A stretch of DNA of 64,000 nucleotides from Ilyonectria destructans (taxonomy: Eukaryota > Ascomycota > Sordariomycetes > Hypocreales > Nectriaceae): NCBI GenBank assembly GCA_020740775.1, contig JAHEWK010000039.1:186001-250000 (forward strand). The letters run 5' to 3'. The number at the start of each line of letters is the position of its first letter. Position 1 is the first letter of the stretch. Below, in pieces: positions 11,849 through 23,127 of the stretch. The notes under the pieces were generated by a model. That model did no database searches. It was not told the DNA's origin and was given only the letters and a program-made list of their open reading frames with translations. The translations under genes and the position numbers were made by a program.

Positions 11849-14804
11849 ACAAAGTCACAACTCTCCCCTGTAAAAATTTTCCCCTCGCAGCTGCTGTTAG
11901 CACTGCGTTAGGGCAGGGATTATTTTTGCAGGCCACCACCCGCAGCTTTGCAGCTAGGACCTAACTGGGTCTTAGCAGGCCGCAATCCGAAGGGATTAGG
12001 AGAGTTGACCTTCTTGTGAGCTGCAGCGACAGCCAGGAGATACTGTCCTGGCACCAAACAAACCAGCCGGTTCCAGGCTCTCGCAAGATTGGGTGCCTTG
12101 CGAGGCCCTGGATCCTGCTGGCCCTCCGCCCTACCGACCTTTGCGAGTCCGATCGACGTGATCTTCCGCGGCGCTGCCGCCTCGACAACCCTCTGCAGCT
12201 TCGGCTGCCCAGAGCCACCAGTGCGGCCCTGCCGCCTTGACACTCTGGGCCTCGTGCCCTCGATCTCTCGGGCTTCTGTGGCCCGACCAATTCTAGGCCC
12301 AAGAATCTCTCAAATCGTATAGCGAAGCAGTCTAAGCCTACGTTAGTGAGAAAATGACTTACCCAGGTACTCACAATTGCGGAATCCGAGGATAGTCAAA
12401 ACCCAGGTAGCAAGCGTGAGGGTAAGCCTCGTGAAACTCACTCTCAATCAGTTCTAAATATGCCAGGGTCAACTTTTTTAATTCGTCTAGAACCGCGTCG
12501 TTCTTGATATGAAGCGCGTTCTTGGGTTGCAACTGTAGGTCCGTAGTACTAGGTTTAAATATATGCTCGCGGTGATCGCAGGTTCACGCACTCCCTGAGT
12601 TCTACTATTGAGGACCCCAGGTTAAGCCTCATCATATCATTGGAAAGGAGTGCGTGTCTTCGATCCGAAACGGGCCCACGACACGCAGTCGCTGGTACTT
12701 GACGCCTGAGGCAGGTGGATGGATGCTAGAAACTAGGGACCTGAGTACCAGTCATGAATTGCTGCCTGGGATATGACTTGCATGTACCGCGACTCAAGTT
12801 TCAGCCGCCTCACTGCAAGCTCAATGAGTGGCTACATTATACAGTTGATACCCAAGCTGAATATGTCAACCAACAAGCTATACCTATGAGGTTATGGAGA
12901 CGTGTCGCAGCTCCCGGGGTGGTGTCACGAGGAAGAGGAAGAGTGAGGAAGAGGAAGGAAGAGCCACAGAATGGGTAGTAGCTTTCCAATAGCTTGCTCC
13001 TATCGATTCAGGGTACACTATCAAGAGAGGTATGTGGACGGTCGAGTTGCATCTTGGCGAGCTATTAATCATTCAATTGGTGACAGAGGTCTCAGCATAG
13101 AAGTGAGGCGAGCAGGTGGCTGACCTGTAAACCCCTGTATTTGACAAACCTGCTGCATAACGCGTCCACTACAGCGCGTCCATCAGTGAGCATGGGCCTT
13201 GAACACCGAGACACGTCTCTTAACATATATCATGCTTCACGTATCGTACCATCAATTTTGAGAGAATATGAGTGCTTAGTAACTCAGGCTTTCCTCGTTT
13301 TGATTTCCAAAAGTGCTATGAGAGGCTTGTCGAGCCTACCTTCCTCAGGTCTCCAATCCTCTGTTACCTTAGCCATTCAACTACACCCATTAACTAACCT
13401 CTTCCTAGACCAAAATGTGCTTCAAGGTCACCGAGGAATTTGTGTGGGTGTGGTAGAATCAGGGGCAAAAGTATTGAATACCAGGTGTGTAAAGAAGTAA
13501 TTTCCAGAGATAGGGGTAAGGATCAGTATTGTTTTGGACGATGTGAGCAAGGATTACAGCCTGCGGATGTGATGAACAACACTGATTGTCGGTGTGTTAA
13601 GGAAGGGACAGAAAAGAAGGGGTCTGGGCGCGAAGACTAAACTAATTACCATCGCCAAGGAGCTTGTCTAAGGGAACGACTCATCACATTCAGTCTAGAT
13701 TTATTCATCTCTATGTGATCATTACAGACCCTCAGAGCAGCTCCCCCGTTGGGGTATTGTTACTCGCCAGTGTTAGTCTGAGCTTGAAGAAGCGCCGGCT
13801 AGTCCTCCTAAGCTTTGTGAAGGATACCCTTGATCTGAGAATCTTCTGCCATTAACCCAAGTTATGTATCAAGGGCTAGTAATAAAGTGTAAAATTCTCC
13901 TAGGGGTTTCGCTGACGCTTGCATTTGTCGTGGAGGAGGTGGCTGTGGCCCTGGTGAATTGGGCTCCACAGCAGTACCTCTGACGGCGCACTGGGCCCGG
14001 ATACGACGGCCTGATGAGATTTTGCGATGATATTGAATAAGCTAGAAATAAAAGTCATGGTAAATACAATAGAATATAACTTACTCTAAGCAATAAGAAG
14101 CGTTTGGCCTAGAGATATTGTACTCATTGTATACATGAGAGAGTAGTACTGAACCAAGATAATCAATGCCGGCAAACAGGCTACTACACTTGCACTTTCT
14201 GCGAGTATCAGCATCATCATGAATAGACTATAAGAACCCAGCTATTAAACAGTCTTCTATCTATCATCATAGATTGCTAGATGGATCGTCCAGGGCGGGC
14301 ACACGTCCCTTATGCAGGAGTGTGTGACCCGGACCCACGACATTGCTGGTGAAACTGACGATTGGGGATGAAAGAGGAAACTGGTCGACCGCAGAGAGGC
14401 TCCGAGGCAGTACTCTGTGGGCGAAGAGGTGAGGTCGGCGGTAAATCGGTAAGAGCGATGGGAAAGCGGATAGGGCGAATACAACATACTTCAAGAAGGT
14501 CGATCGGGTAAAGCGGGCGGCCACTATCGTTGACGAGATTATGGTAGGTCTCGGCCTCGTGATCTCTGCATGGCCTCTTCGTCAATGGGGGGAGTAGATC
14601 GCTCGATGATCCGTGGTCGAGCTCGCGACGTTACTGTTGTCGGCTTGCCATCTGATTAGGCCTGAGAGATTTGGATGTGAAGAGTTGTCTGCTCACGGCG
14701 TCCTTGCAATCTTACGAGAGGTGGGCAAGGACTCAGGGTAATACAATGTAATGATAAAGTGCCAACGTGGTTGGTTATTATTATTGACGACATCCAAACC
14801 TGAT
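11849..14804. other. Intergenic, no gene recognised
   Basis: Several 60-140 codon frames occur on both strands (for example minus 11920-12374), but none resembles a family I know and they overlap in different frames. No repeat boundary or RNA gene was recognised. Confidence 0.45.
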
Positions 14805-15064
14805 TCATCCGCCTGCCTTGGACCCACCACAATCCGTTTCGACCGCATTGCCGGGACTCTCGTATTTGCGATTGAACGCACCCTCTCGTGGTAGAGATAA
14901 TTTAGCCGTATTCCTCTGATTCATGCTATCACAGAGAGGACAGGACTTCTCAAGGTGTCCAATCGAGCATATTTTGAGACATATCTCACACACACGATGT
15001 TTGCAGGTAAGTTGATAGGGTTGACGACTCTCTTTGCCAAATGAATTCCGGCAATGCTCGCACC
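14805..15064 (-). CDS. RING-type zinc-finger exon
   Basis: A minus-strand exon starting after a good acceptor (branch-like CTAAC then TTACAG, + strand 15065-15078). It encodes CEHC, then TCKHRVCEICLK, then CPLC, so the order Cys-X2-Cys, Cys-X-His-X2-Cys-X2-Cys, Cys-X2-Cys resembles a RING (E3 ubiquitin ligase) finger. It ends at a stop at 14805. No upstream exon was found, so this is a 3' fragment or a short relic. Confidence 0.45.
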
Positions 15065-15666
15065 CTGTAAGTAGGTTAGCGCCGCTATATAGAGAGAGTT
15101 ATTTACGTTGCTTACTCTCTGGCAACGTTCTAGGCATATTCGAACTGTATGTAGCGTTTTAGCTAGAAATTATGGGGTAGCTCGGTGGGCTTATGAAGCA
15201 TCCCAGCGAGCTGTTAGGCTGAGCTATATACTGAGGGGCCATAAATGTCAACCTCGGAAGGTGATTTCAAGCGTTAACACCAGTCTGTACGAACTGTGAT
15301 ACGTGAATATGAGATGCGAGAGCGCGTCATAGCTCTAGCTGAGGTCATGTGCTACAAAAGAGAGTGGACCAGGACAACAAATACGATGCCAGTTGACCTG
15401 TCGCGCTGCAATCCATGTTCGTGTGGGAGGTCGCGTAAGTGCGTGCACCCTGTGGAGGGAGCTGATGGTAACATATAGCCCGCCTGGTAGAGACCTTAGG
15501 GGGGCTGGGACAGCCTAATACCTATGAATAAAACAAACAAACGAGTCACATTGGATTCGAACGCCAAGCCTTGGCGTTCGATTCAATAGATTCGTTAGAT
15601 GTCTGACCTGCGCCCCGGCAATATGTGACAAGTTCTATTAGGAATACTTCTGCAGGCCTCGCCGTT
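15065..15666. other. Gap with LINE-tail-like AAACAAAC and palindrome
   Basis: No gene. At about 15520-15541 an AATAAAACAAACAAACGA stretch resembles a LINE 3' tail. It is followed by a 12-bp-arm palindrome around TCGAACGCCAAG (15558-15582). GTCACAT (15545-15551) and ATGTGAC (15623-15629) form an outer inverted pair. Confidence 0.35.
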
Positions 15667-16335
15667 TCACAGTAACATAACGCCCAGTATAGCGGAAACA
15701 ACGAGACCGATAATCGGAACCTTCATGTTCCTCCCCAAGTTTCCAGGCGGTGTTTCTGTTGTGGTAGGCTGTTCGGTGGCTTGCTCGGTGGCTTGCTCGG
15801 TGCTTTGTGTGGTCGGCTGTGTGGTGGGCAATGTAGTGGGCACTGAACACGGTATGCTGCTCGCTTTTGCGGTGAGGAACGCTGCCAACTGTGTCCCGCT
15901 ACAGGCCGACTCAATGCAAGATCTATCCCAGTCAGACATCAATTGACGTTGTTGTTGGATGCGTGTAACTTACGTATAGGGCCCAAGGAAATATTCGCAG
16001 TCGCACTTGTTCTGTTCTTGTTCGGCGTCGTCCTCCACAGAATCAAACGCGGCTTCACAGCTTGGCTGGGCAGCGATGAATGAGGTATATACAGATTCGA
16101 TACAAGAGTACGCGGAGCTACCAAACATGCTGTCAGTTTTTTTTGCTAGAGCCTCTAATGTGTTGCCTCGTATTATAATCTGCTGTACTTACTCGGCCAC
16201 ATCTGAGCTCAGCAAGGCTGTACAGTAATCTGCACCTTCCAGCCAAATCCCCACTGCCGTTGTCGACTGGCTGGATACCAATGCGGCTTCGAGAAGGACA
16301 AAGGTCAGGGCAGAGAAAATAGCTGCGAGTGCCAT
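15667..16335 (-). CDS. Secreted, GPI-anchored type 8-Cys protein
   Basis: Exons 16335-16193, 16117-15974 and 15922-15667 join in frame to 180 codons. Introns are 75 and 51 bp with GTAAGT donors. The protein starts with a signal peptide (MALAAIFSALTFVLLEA) and has eight Cys in about residues 38-124, including CDC and CIESAC. A Thr/Pro/Gln repeat tract (PTTQPTTQSTEQATEQ) follows, then a final hydrophobic segment typical of a GPI signal. The later Cys spacing recalls CFEM proteins, but the full CFEM pattern does not fit. It probably sits at the cell surface; its function is unknown. Confidence 0.75.
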
Positions 16336-16629
16336 CTTGACGACGAAATGCTGTCTATCGACCAGTTTGTGCGGAGGTTGCTTGGGAAGGAGTGTGGGAG
16401 GGAACCCATCACAATGTGAGCAGGGGCTACTTTAAGTACTGGGGCGCCTACATGCAAAGTAGGTGTTGCCAATCAGGCAGGGTGTTTGACAATCAGGCAG
16501 GGTAAGTCCTGTTACCCGTGCCACGCCCCACTCTTTCCGCGTTCGTTCCTCACCAGCTCCCGGCTGCTCATGCGGAGGAAGGTGACTTCCTTCGAAATGA
16601 ATTCCAACTGTATGAACCCGCATCCTCAC

Positions 16630-16845
16630 TTCTCCCCTGACTCCGTCAAGCTTCACGTTTCCCCCACTGGGCCGACAGAGCCGTCACATCGTCGGCCCAC
16701 TTTCGACAACATCAAGTGGGAATTCGACACCGTGGCCGAGCAGCTTGGTCCAGGTGACCTCTTTCTTTTGCGCTTCTCTGGGCATGGGGCGCGGTTGCAA
16801 CAATCAAAGTTGCAAATGCGCTACAAAGATGTTTCGCGATCCTGA
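16630..16845 (+). pseudogene. Metacaspase-like (caspase p20) fragment
   Basis: One open frame contains RRPTFDNIKWEFDTVAEQL, then GPGDLFLLRFSGHGA. This matches the p20 segment of fungal metacaspases, where the His of FSGHG (codon about 16783) is catalytic. The Cys-containing part is absent: similarity stops after the His motif and the frame ends at 16845. It is best read as a relic. Confidence 0.55.
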
Positions 16846-17510
16846 ATTGGCCCACCCCGAGGCGTCGGACAGCTCTCGGCGGGTCGGGGGCCGCTTCGGA
16901 GGGCGTTTTGAGGATGTAGGCGTCCCCAGAGCAAAACAATGAGGGGTCAGAAATTGCGGGGTTTAGCCTAATACGACAATAGTGGGGATTGTGAGAAACT
17001 ACACTTCACCCCCTGTATGTTTGTTGGCTGGGTACTACAGCTTACCGTACACAAGAGTCTCAGAGAGGAGTACTCTCGATTCTCTCTCAGTAGCCACTTA
17101 AACGAGAAGCTTTTAACTTTAAAAGGCTTCTACGTATCTTTCTTAAATTTTAATAGTTATTGAATGAAATTTAGGAATAGCCTTTAGGGAGAGCTAGCAG
17201 AGTTCTGATAAACTGAGATACTTGAAGTGTACGGTAAGGCTGGGAACCACGCGGACGAACAACCAGGGGTCGATGCGTATGGTTGCACGCTCAATTTTCT
17301 TCGAGTAGGTCACCTGCATGTCCAGACCATCAGCACGGGATAATTCCAGACCGCACAGGGGCCAGGCCACTTGGTTGACGAGGAAGATTGGCACGCCAAA
17401 TCCGGCTGTAAATGCCTTTGGTCAGTCTGGGAATCGTAGAGGATGCGTGGACTGGTTGGTGAGCGCGCTGATCTGAACACAACGTTCGTTTTTACACGTC
17501 AGCTAGCTAT

Positions 17511-17930
17511 ATGACTCAGGTGGACACATGGGGCATGACTGGTAATATTGACAGTTTCCGCCGTGGGACCACTGCATTTAGGAACGCCAGAGACTGGGCG
17601 AAACAACACAGGGACAATGTCATTCGGGAAGCAAACGCCACAGCATCTCAGGCGAGGACTGCCGCTGCTCAAGCAGATGCGACCGGGCCACATGAAGACG
17701 ATATCGTAACTCCTCACGAACCTCATGAACTCCACGAACCTGTGGATCCTGCACAATACATTACTTTGCAGGACGCTGACGGCCCCCCAGCAATGCCTAC
17801 GAGGACCAGCGGATCCACGAGACTGGCGTTGCCCCGCCAGACCGGCACGACAAGAGTTAGTCTTGTGACGGCGCATCCTGAGACGGACTCCTCCTCAAAA
17901 TGTGCCTCGTGTATGGGCGGATCAAACTAA
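17511..17930 (+). CDS. Hypothetical protein (possible gag-like N-terminal part)
   Basis: A 139-codon frame starting MTQVDTWGMTGNIDS, with an Ala/Glu-rich helical stretch (residues 30-60) and a low-complexity HEPHELHEP segment. I do not recognise it. A double zinc-knuckle exon lies 280 bp downstream on the same strand, so the two might form one gag-like gene. No convincing splice pair was found to prove this. Confidence 0.35.
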   Translation: MTQVDTWGMTGNIDSFRRGTTAFRNARDWAKQHRDNVIREANATASQARTAAAQADATGPHEDDIVTPHEPHELHEPVDPAQYITLQDADGPPAMPTRTSGSTRLALPRQTGTTRVSLVTAHPETDSSSKCASCMGGSN

Positions 17931-18210
17931 CGTCGTAGAGCTCTCGGGGCAGTGTACCACACTTTCTTCTTCGGCTTTCGATGCAGTTCCTCGAGTTACC
18001 TAGTTGGTGAAGAGGTGATCTCGATGGCTGAGCCATCGACGTTAGTTGATAACGAGGCTCATGTCCCTTGACTCTTCTGGTACCCCTCGCTTAGCATGAT
18101 CATACTGATATTCTCCTCAGCCTCTCCATGACGTGATCTAACTGACGTGTTAACGGTGCGATCTCACAAACACCCCTGACCTAGCTTGACCTAAATTAAT
18201 GTTTCTCTAG

Positions 18211-18416
18211 ACCGACGCCATGTTCACGACGCTCGCTGGACGACACTGGTATATCCGTGCTTCAGATGCGATTTAACGAGTCATACATACCGCGACTGTA
18301 TTGCGTCGGAGAAGACTATTCGCAAAGGCCAGGAGGCTAGGTTGAAGTCTGGACGCTGCCTGGTCTGCGGAGGAGAAGGCCACTGGCGAGATGACTGTCC
18401 CAGGCGAAGGTACTGA
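18211..18416 (+). pseudogene. Double CCHC zinc-knuckle exon (gag-like)
   Basis: Preceded by an acceptor-like TTTCTCTAG. The open frame encodes two CX2CX4HX4C knuckles, PCFRCDLTSHTYRDC and RCLVCGGEGHWRDDC, separated by a Lys/Arg-rich linker, and ends PRRRY-stop at 18416. Paired knuckles are typical of retroelement nucleocapsids and of some RNA-binding host proteins. It stands 130 bp left of the hAT element. Confidence 0.5.
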
Positions 18417-18786
18417 AAGTCAGTCCCGAGTGCTAGCCGCTGGTAGAGTTCCTCATGGGACGTCTTTGATGCATGAATCGAATGCAGGAGATAGAGGTTA
18501 ATTAACCCGACCGTAAGATATCTGGTCAGGCTAGACTCGCCCATAGTCCAGCGCTCCGAACAATTCAATCTTAAACAATTCAACTCAATTATTTTCAATT
18601 CAATTCAAGTCAATCCATACCCTAGTCAATTCAATTACGGCCGCTAGATTGAATTGATTAGAATTGAGAAATTGACTGTATTAGTAAGGGAACCCACATG
18701 ACCCATATTTGGCGTAAAGGCAAGGTGGTTTTTCCCATGTCCAAAAGTGCAAAGTCCACCTTGCGCCCAGCCTCAATACCGTCAAC

Positions 18787-21742
18787 ATGACCGACCTTGA
18801 CGACCGCTCTTCTGACGATTCTTCGTCGGTTTCGAGCTTGACGCCTAGCCAATCGGCCAGCCAGTCTTCTGGCTCGCTCACAAACTTATCGCACGCCGGC
18901 GGTGGCGCATTTTCGGTTCTGCGGCGAGCGCGGAGCGTGCAGGACCAACTAGAAGCTGTCAACGAAGCAACCCTCCCCGAAGAAGTCAGTCGGCTACCGA
19001 AGATCTGGATGTTCAACTACCCACACGTGAAGGTGGAATGGCTGTATAAGAAGCGAAAGAGGTGGTCTAAAGTTGATCAACACGGCGAAAGATACGTTCG
19101 GCTCGGCAGCGACGATACTAGCCTAGGAGAATACTGGCTCTGCAGCCTCTGTATGCAGAAAGGCCAGACCAGTCTCTATGCCACCCCAAACGGCCAGACA
19201 AGCACGTCGAAGGGGCACCTCCAGAAAACGCATGGTCTGTTGACCGGCCCTACCGACGAAAGCTCCGAATCAGGAGAGTCAATGCCTCCTTGTCGCCGCC
19301 AGAAGACCCTGCAGGAGAGCCTGAGGAAGGTGCTCGTCAGTAAGTCAAGGGGGCAGCTCTTCCGGGAGACTCTTCTTGGCTGGGTCACAGGCGCGAATAT
19401 TCCTTTTGCTGGAATCGAACACCCTCTCTTTCGCCAGCTCCTCTATTTGTTGAACAAGGATCTTCTACAGGAGCTTCTGCCCCAGAGCGGCGACACTGCG
19501 AAGACCTGGATGAAGGCCGAGTTCGAGGCGGTGAAAGAACTGCTGAAGAATGAGCTTGTGAGTTCGCCATACAAGAAGCACCTAGCCTTCGATCTCTGGA
19601 CCTCACCAAATCAATACGCGCTTCTCGGTATCAACGTTCACTTCGTCGATAACTCACAGAAGCTTCAGTCTCGGCTTCTAGCATTAAAACGCGTATTCGG
19701 AAGTCACAGTGGTGAGAACCTCGCTCAGTCTTGCAGCGCGTGGTCGAAGATTTCGCAATTTCCGAGACCCTCGGCCACTTAACCGCCGATAACGCAGATT
19801 CGTGCGATTTGGCCGTAAATGAGCTCTTTCAGGCCCTCCTGCCTAACGATGATTCGGTCCATGACCTCGCGCGCCGCCGCAGAATTCGCTGCGTTAATCA
19901 CGAACTAAATCTCGGCGCGACAGGTTTTCTTGACGGTATGCTCAAGGAGGTGCTGAAGAAGCTTCCTCTTCAGTCGGCGGCCCGCGAATCGCTTCAAGAA
20001 GAGGCCGATTTCCTCGAAAACTGGCGTCAATCAGGCTCAATTCAGAAGCTCCACGACTTAATGGGGTGGATCAGAAGGAGCCCGCAACGGAGAGAGAAGT
20101 TTCTTCAGCTCACGCGCGGCGAGCTTACGGAAGAAGAGCTTCTCGAATTCGGCCAAGTCCTGTGGAATACTCGTGAGCTCGGCGGCTTAATGGTGAAGCA
20201 GGATAACGCTGCCAGGTGGAATTCCTTCTTTGAGTCGGCGGAGAGGGCGTTACTACTGAAAGATCCGATCGAAATTTTCCAGCAAAGGATGCTCAACGAA
20301 AGAGATTCGAAGAAGCGCCTCCCTTCCGAATATAGCCTCAAGACGATGACTGGTCTTTCCTCGGTATTGCGGTTGACCTTCTCGAGCCGTTTTTTTACCT
20401 CACGAAGAGGTTTGAAGGTAAAGAGCCGCGGTTCGCCGAGGTAGCCGCATCTCTGCACTACTTACTTAATTACCTCCAGCGCCAGCGAAATATCTACACT
20501 AACGAGCTCGAGAATCCACAAATGACCGGGCCTGACTTCGTCGGCGCCTCAATATTCGTTGGCGATCAACAGCCGGCGTTGCAACCGATCGCGCCGCCGA
20601 ATACGCAGTCAGAGGTCTTCTCCAGCCGACCGCAGCGGCAGCGGTGCCGACCTGCGAGGTATAAAGACGGCGAAGACGACGCAGAAATCGCGGGAAACGC
20701 AGAAAACGATATTTCTGACGATTCAGCTGATTTTTCTGACGGGCAGAACCTTCGTGCGTTGAGGGCTAGCCTCACGGTAGCCAGCTATAAGATTGACAAA
20801 TACATCGCTACTCTGGAGGACTCGCCTGCTTACTGGGCGACGATGATCCTACACCCTGGCCTTAAGAAGCGATGGATTGAGAAGTACCTTCCCGAAGAAC
20901 ACGCTCAGCGTATAATTCAGGACTTCAAGAAGTTCTTTGACGAAGATTACAACAAGCAGAGCCCTCCAGTCTAGGGATGCGTTTTTGACGTCATAAACCC
21001 CAAGTTACCAATTGACGTCATAAACCCCAACTGACGGGTAATTTACCGTCATAAACCTCCTTCCTAACTGGGTTTAGTGAGTATCCCAAAAGGGGTTGGA
21101 GCGGGGGAAGACCATGAGTTGTTGCGACCCCTGAGGAGGCTTCATCACCCCCCGATGCTTTGCTGTTGAGATTTCTTCACCGACAACAACTATTTATGGT
21201 CATTACTGAGTCAATATGACCAATCAGGGAGGCCGTCCTAAACTTCATGGCATTGACGAATATTTCCGTAGTCACCAAATAGTGCTTGGAAGCACGTGAT
21301 AAATGACGGTCATAAACCTCGGGTTTATGACAGTCATTTACCTAGGGGTTTTGGTAATTTACCTCCTGGTAATTTACCTCGATGCATCCCTACTCCAGTC
21401 ACCCAACAGATCAATCGGACTTGGTCAAGCTACCTTATCGACGAAGACTTCTACGATAAGCCTGAGAATCTCTTACCAAAGGATGAGCTTACAGAGTACC
21501 TCTCTTTACCGTTGTTACCGGTGGAGGACCCTCTAGAGTGGTGGCGCCGACACCAGGATTCGTTACCCATGCTAGCAAGAAAGGCCTTCGATCTGCTGTC
21601 AATTCCGGCCACTTCGTGTGAGTGTGAGAGGCTATTCAGTCAGTCGAAATTGGCGATATCGACGCAGAGACATAGTCTGAAAGATCAGACAATCGAGTTT
21701 CTCATTTGCTTGAAGTATTGGCTGAAAAAACGGGGGTCTTGA
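18787..21742 (+). pseudogene. hAT-1 transposase, interrupted
   Basis: It starts MTDLDDRSSDD. A BED-like finger follows (WLCSLCMQKGQ ... KGHLQKTHG), then the hAT core (FDLWTSPNQYALLGI, ADNADSCD, NAARWNSFF) and the C-terminal dimerisation domain (SIPATSCECERLFSQSK), ending at 21742. One-base losses near 19728 and 20342 shift the frame. A 421-bp MITE follows codon Val at 20971, and the frame resumes at 21401 exactly after it. The N-terminal tail is Ser-rich. Confidence 0.9.
20972..21392. mobile_element. hAT-type MITE inside hAT-1 (421 bp)
   Basis: It is flanked by the 8-bp duplication CTCCAGTC (20964-20971, 21393-21400), and both ends read TAGGGATGC inward. Inside are repeated GACGTCATAAACC / TTTACCTC-type subterminal motifs. 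A short plus-strand frame at about 21217-21300 (MTNQGGRPKLHGIDEYFRS) looks like the first residues of a hAT transposase, suggesting derivation from an autonomous element by internal deletion. Confidence 0.92.
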
Positions 21743-21939
21743 GGCAGGAGATTTCCCTAGGGGTTTATCGCCGTAGCAGGGCGTCACCTGACTCACCTAC
21801 AGATTGAATAGAATTGAATAGAATTGAATCGGATTGACACAACTCAATCCAACTCAATTTCACCGTATATGCCCTCAATTCAATTCAATCTGGCCCTCAA
21901 ATTGAGTTGAATTGAGTTGTTCGGAGCGCTGCCATAGTC

Positions 21940-22437
21940 TTCGACGCTGTCTATATCATCCACGTCGGAGCTTATCTCATTCTCCATAGTGACAGCTGTC
22001 GCGTCTAAGGGCATAATAGCCTGCTCTAGGTTTGACCCGGCAAACACCTGGTACTCGCCATCTTCTTTCACCATCTCATCAATTGCCTCCTCCTCGATGC
22101 GGTCTAGCTCAGCCCGCTTGGCAGCAGTCCTCTTTAGAGTCTCCCCTAGATTCGAGCTGAGGACGTGCTTGTTGCGCTCCAGCTCCTCAATTCCCAACTG
22201 TGTGTCCCGCCGGAGCTTCGTCAGCGACTTCAGGCACACCTTATCTTCCAGAAGCGTGGCCAGGCCCTCGGCGTCGAGTAAGAACTGCTCTACCCCCCTG
22301 GCACTAACGCGGATCCGGTGAACGGCGGTATGTCGGACGTCCGCGACCGAGCGGAATAGCTTCTCAAGCGGCTTTCCGGTATTTCCCTTCCTATCAGCAA
22401 ATCCACTCTGGCGCTGTAGGAATTCTGTAACCTAGAG
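21940..22437 (-). pseudogene. Unidentified coiled-coil ORF relic
   Basis: The minus strand reads one frame through GFADRKGNTGKPLEKLF, RSVADVRHTAVHRIRV and a Lys/Glu-rich coiled coil (about 22110-22240) to an acidic DVDDIDSVEDYG that abuts the hAT-1 target site. The frame holds a TAG near 22430 and more stops upstream. I do not recognise the family. The hAT-1 insertion falls just before its apparent stop. Confidence 0.45.
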
Positions 22438-22830
22438 ATTAAGCTCGGTCGATTCGGGACAATCCTATCGATTCTTCTGCAGGATATCCGGCATGACACG
22501 CTGCCCAAATGCAAAGCACGTCTGTTCTAGAATGGTTTGCACCTTCACTAGAAGCTGGTGCTGGGTTCTAAAGGGCAGGTAGACTGGGAATAGCGACGGG
22601 ACATGATGTGATCGTTTTGGAATTGGCGATTTAGGATCTCGGCAAGTCTCGACTGAAGGGACAACGGTCGTCGACTAATATCCATCAATGTGTCTAAAGG
22701 AAACATTGTTTACCGCTCGCCGTCTCAACTGCCCTTCAAGCTGAATCACGTTCCGGACATCCTCCTGGCGGCCCTGCACAACGCCTCTGATCGCGTCGTT
22801 CCAACGCCAGCACAGACATCACAGACACCC

Positions 22831-23122
22831 TGTCACATTTCGGGGTCATCCTGAGACGCATGATAACCTCATTTCCGGCTTTCCTAGACAACGTGACTTT
22901 CCTTCTTTCCCCTCTTATCTCAGACCACATCGCCGGCCCTGTGACCACGATGCCGGTCCCTGAGGCCCACAGGGCCCCGGCCCCTGTGCGGCGGCGACGG
23001 ACTGCCGCCTCCGGCAGCAGCCGTCTTCATCATGTATAAAAGACGGGCCCTAGGCCCGTCCCTTAGCTAGAATATCAAGAGCTTCTCACACACATGATCT
23101 TATCCATTCACTTGATGCAACA
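22831..23122 (+). repeat. Solo LTR 2 (292 bp, TSD CACCC)
   Basis: Second copy of the LTR at 1676-1941, with the same TGTCACATTTCGGGG start and ending GCAACA. It is flanked by CACCC on both sides (22826-22830, 23123-23127). It keeps the TATAAAAGAC box and the CCCTTAGCTAGAA motif, and carries an extra short GC-rich duplication around 22960-22985 that copy 1 lacks. Confidence 0.9.
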
Positions 23123-23127
23123 CACCC

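Larger units (their letters stand above)
18549..21931 (+). mobile_element. hAT transposon (hAT-1), TSD CCATAGTC
   Basis: A perfect 8-bp duplication CCATAGTC flanks the element (18541-18548, 21932-21939). Both termini start CAGCGCTCCGAACAA and are followed by subterminal arrays of AATTCAATT-type repeats on both sides. The 8-bp duplication, CAGNG terminus and BED-hAT transposase fix it as hAT. A MITE sits inside. The transposase is frameshifted, so this copy is immobile unless helped by another. Confidence 0.94.

Noticed and set aside
11920..12374. Overlapping Arg/Gly-rich minus-strand frames
   Set aside because: Two frames of similar length overlap and neither shows a known motif; composition explains the open length.
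15545..15629. tRNA-like sequence on the minus strand (paired GTCACAT/ATGTGAC ends, TTCGAAT loop)
   Set aside because: The T-stem does not pair in standard numbering and no D-arm or anticodon arm folds, so it is not a functional tRNA.
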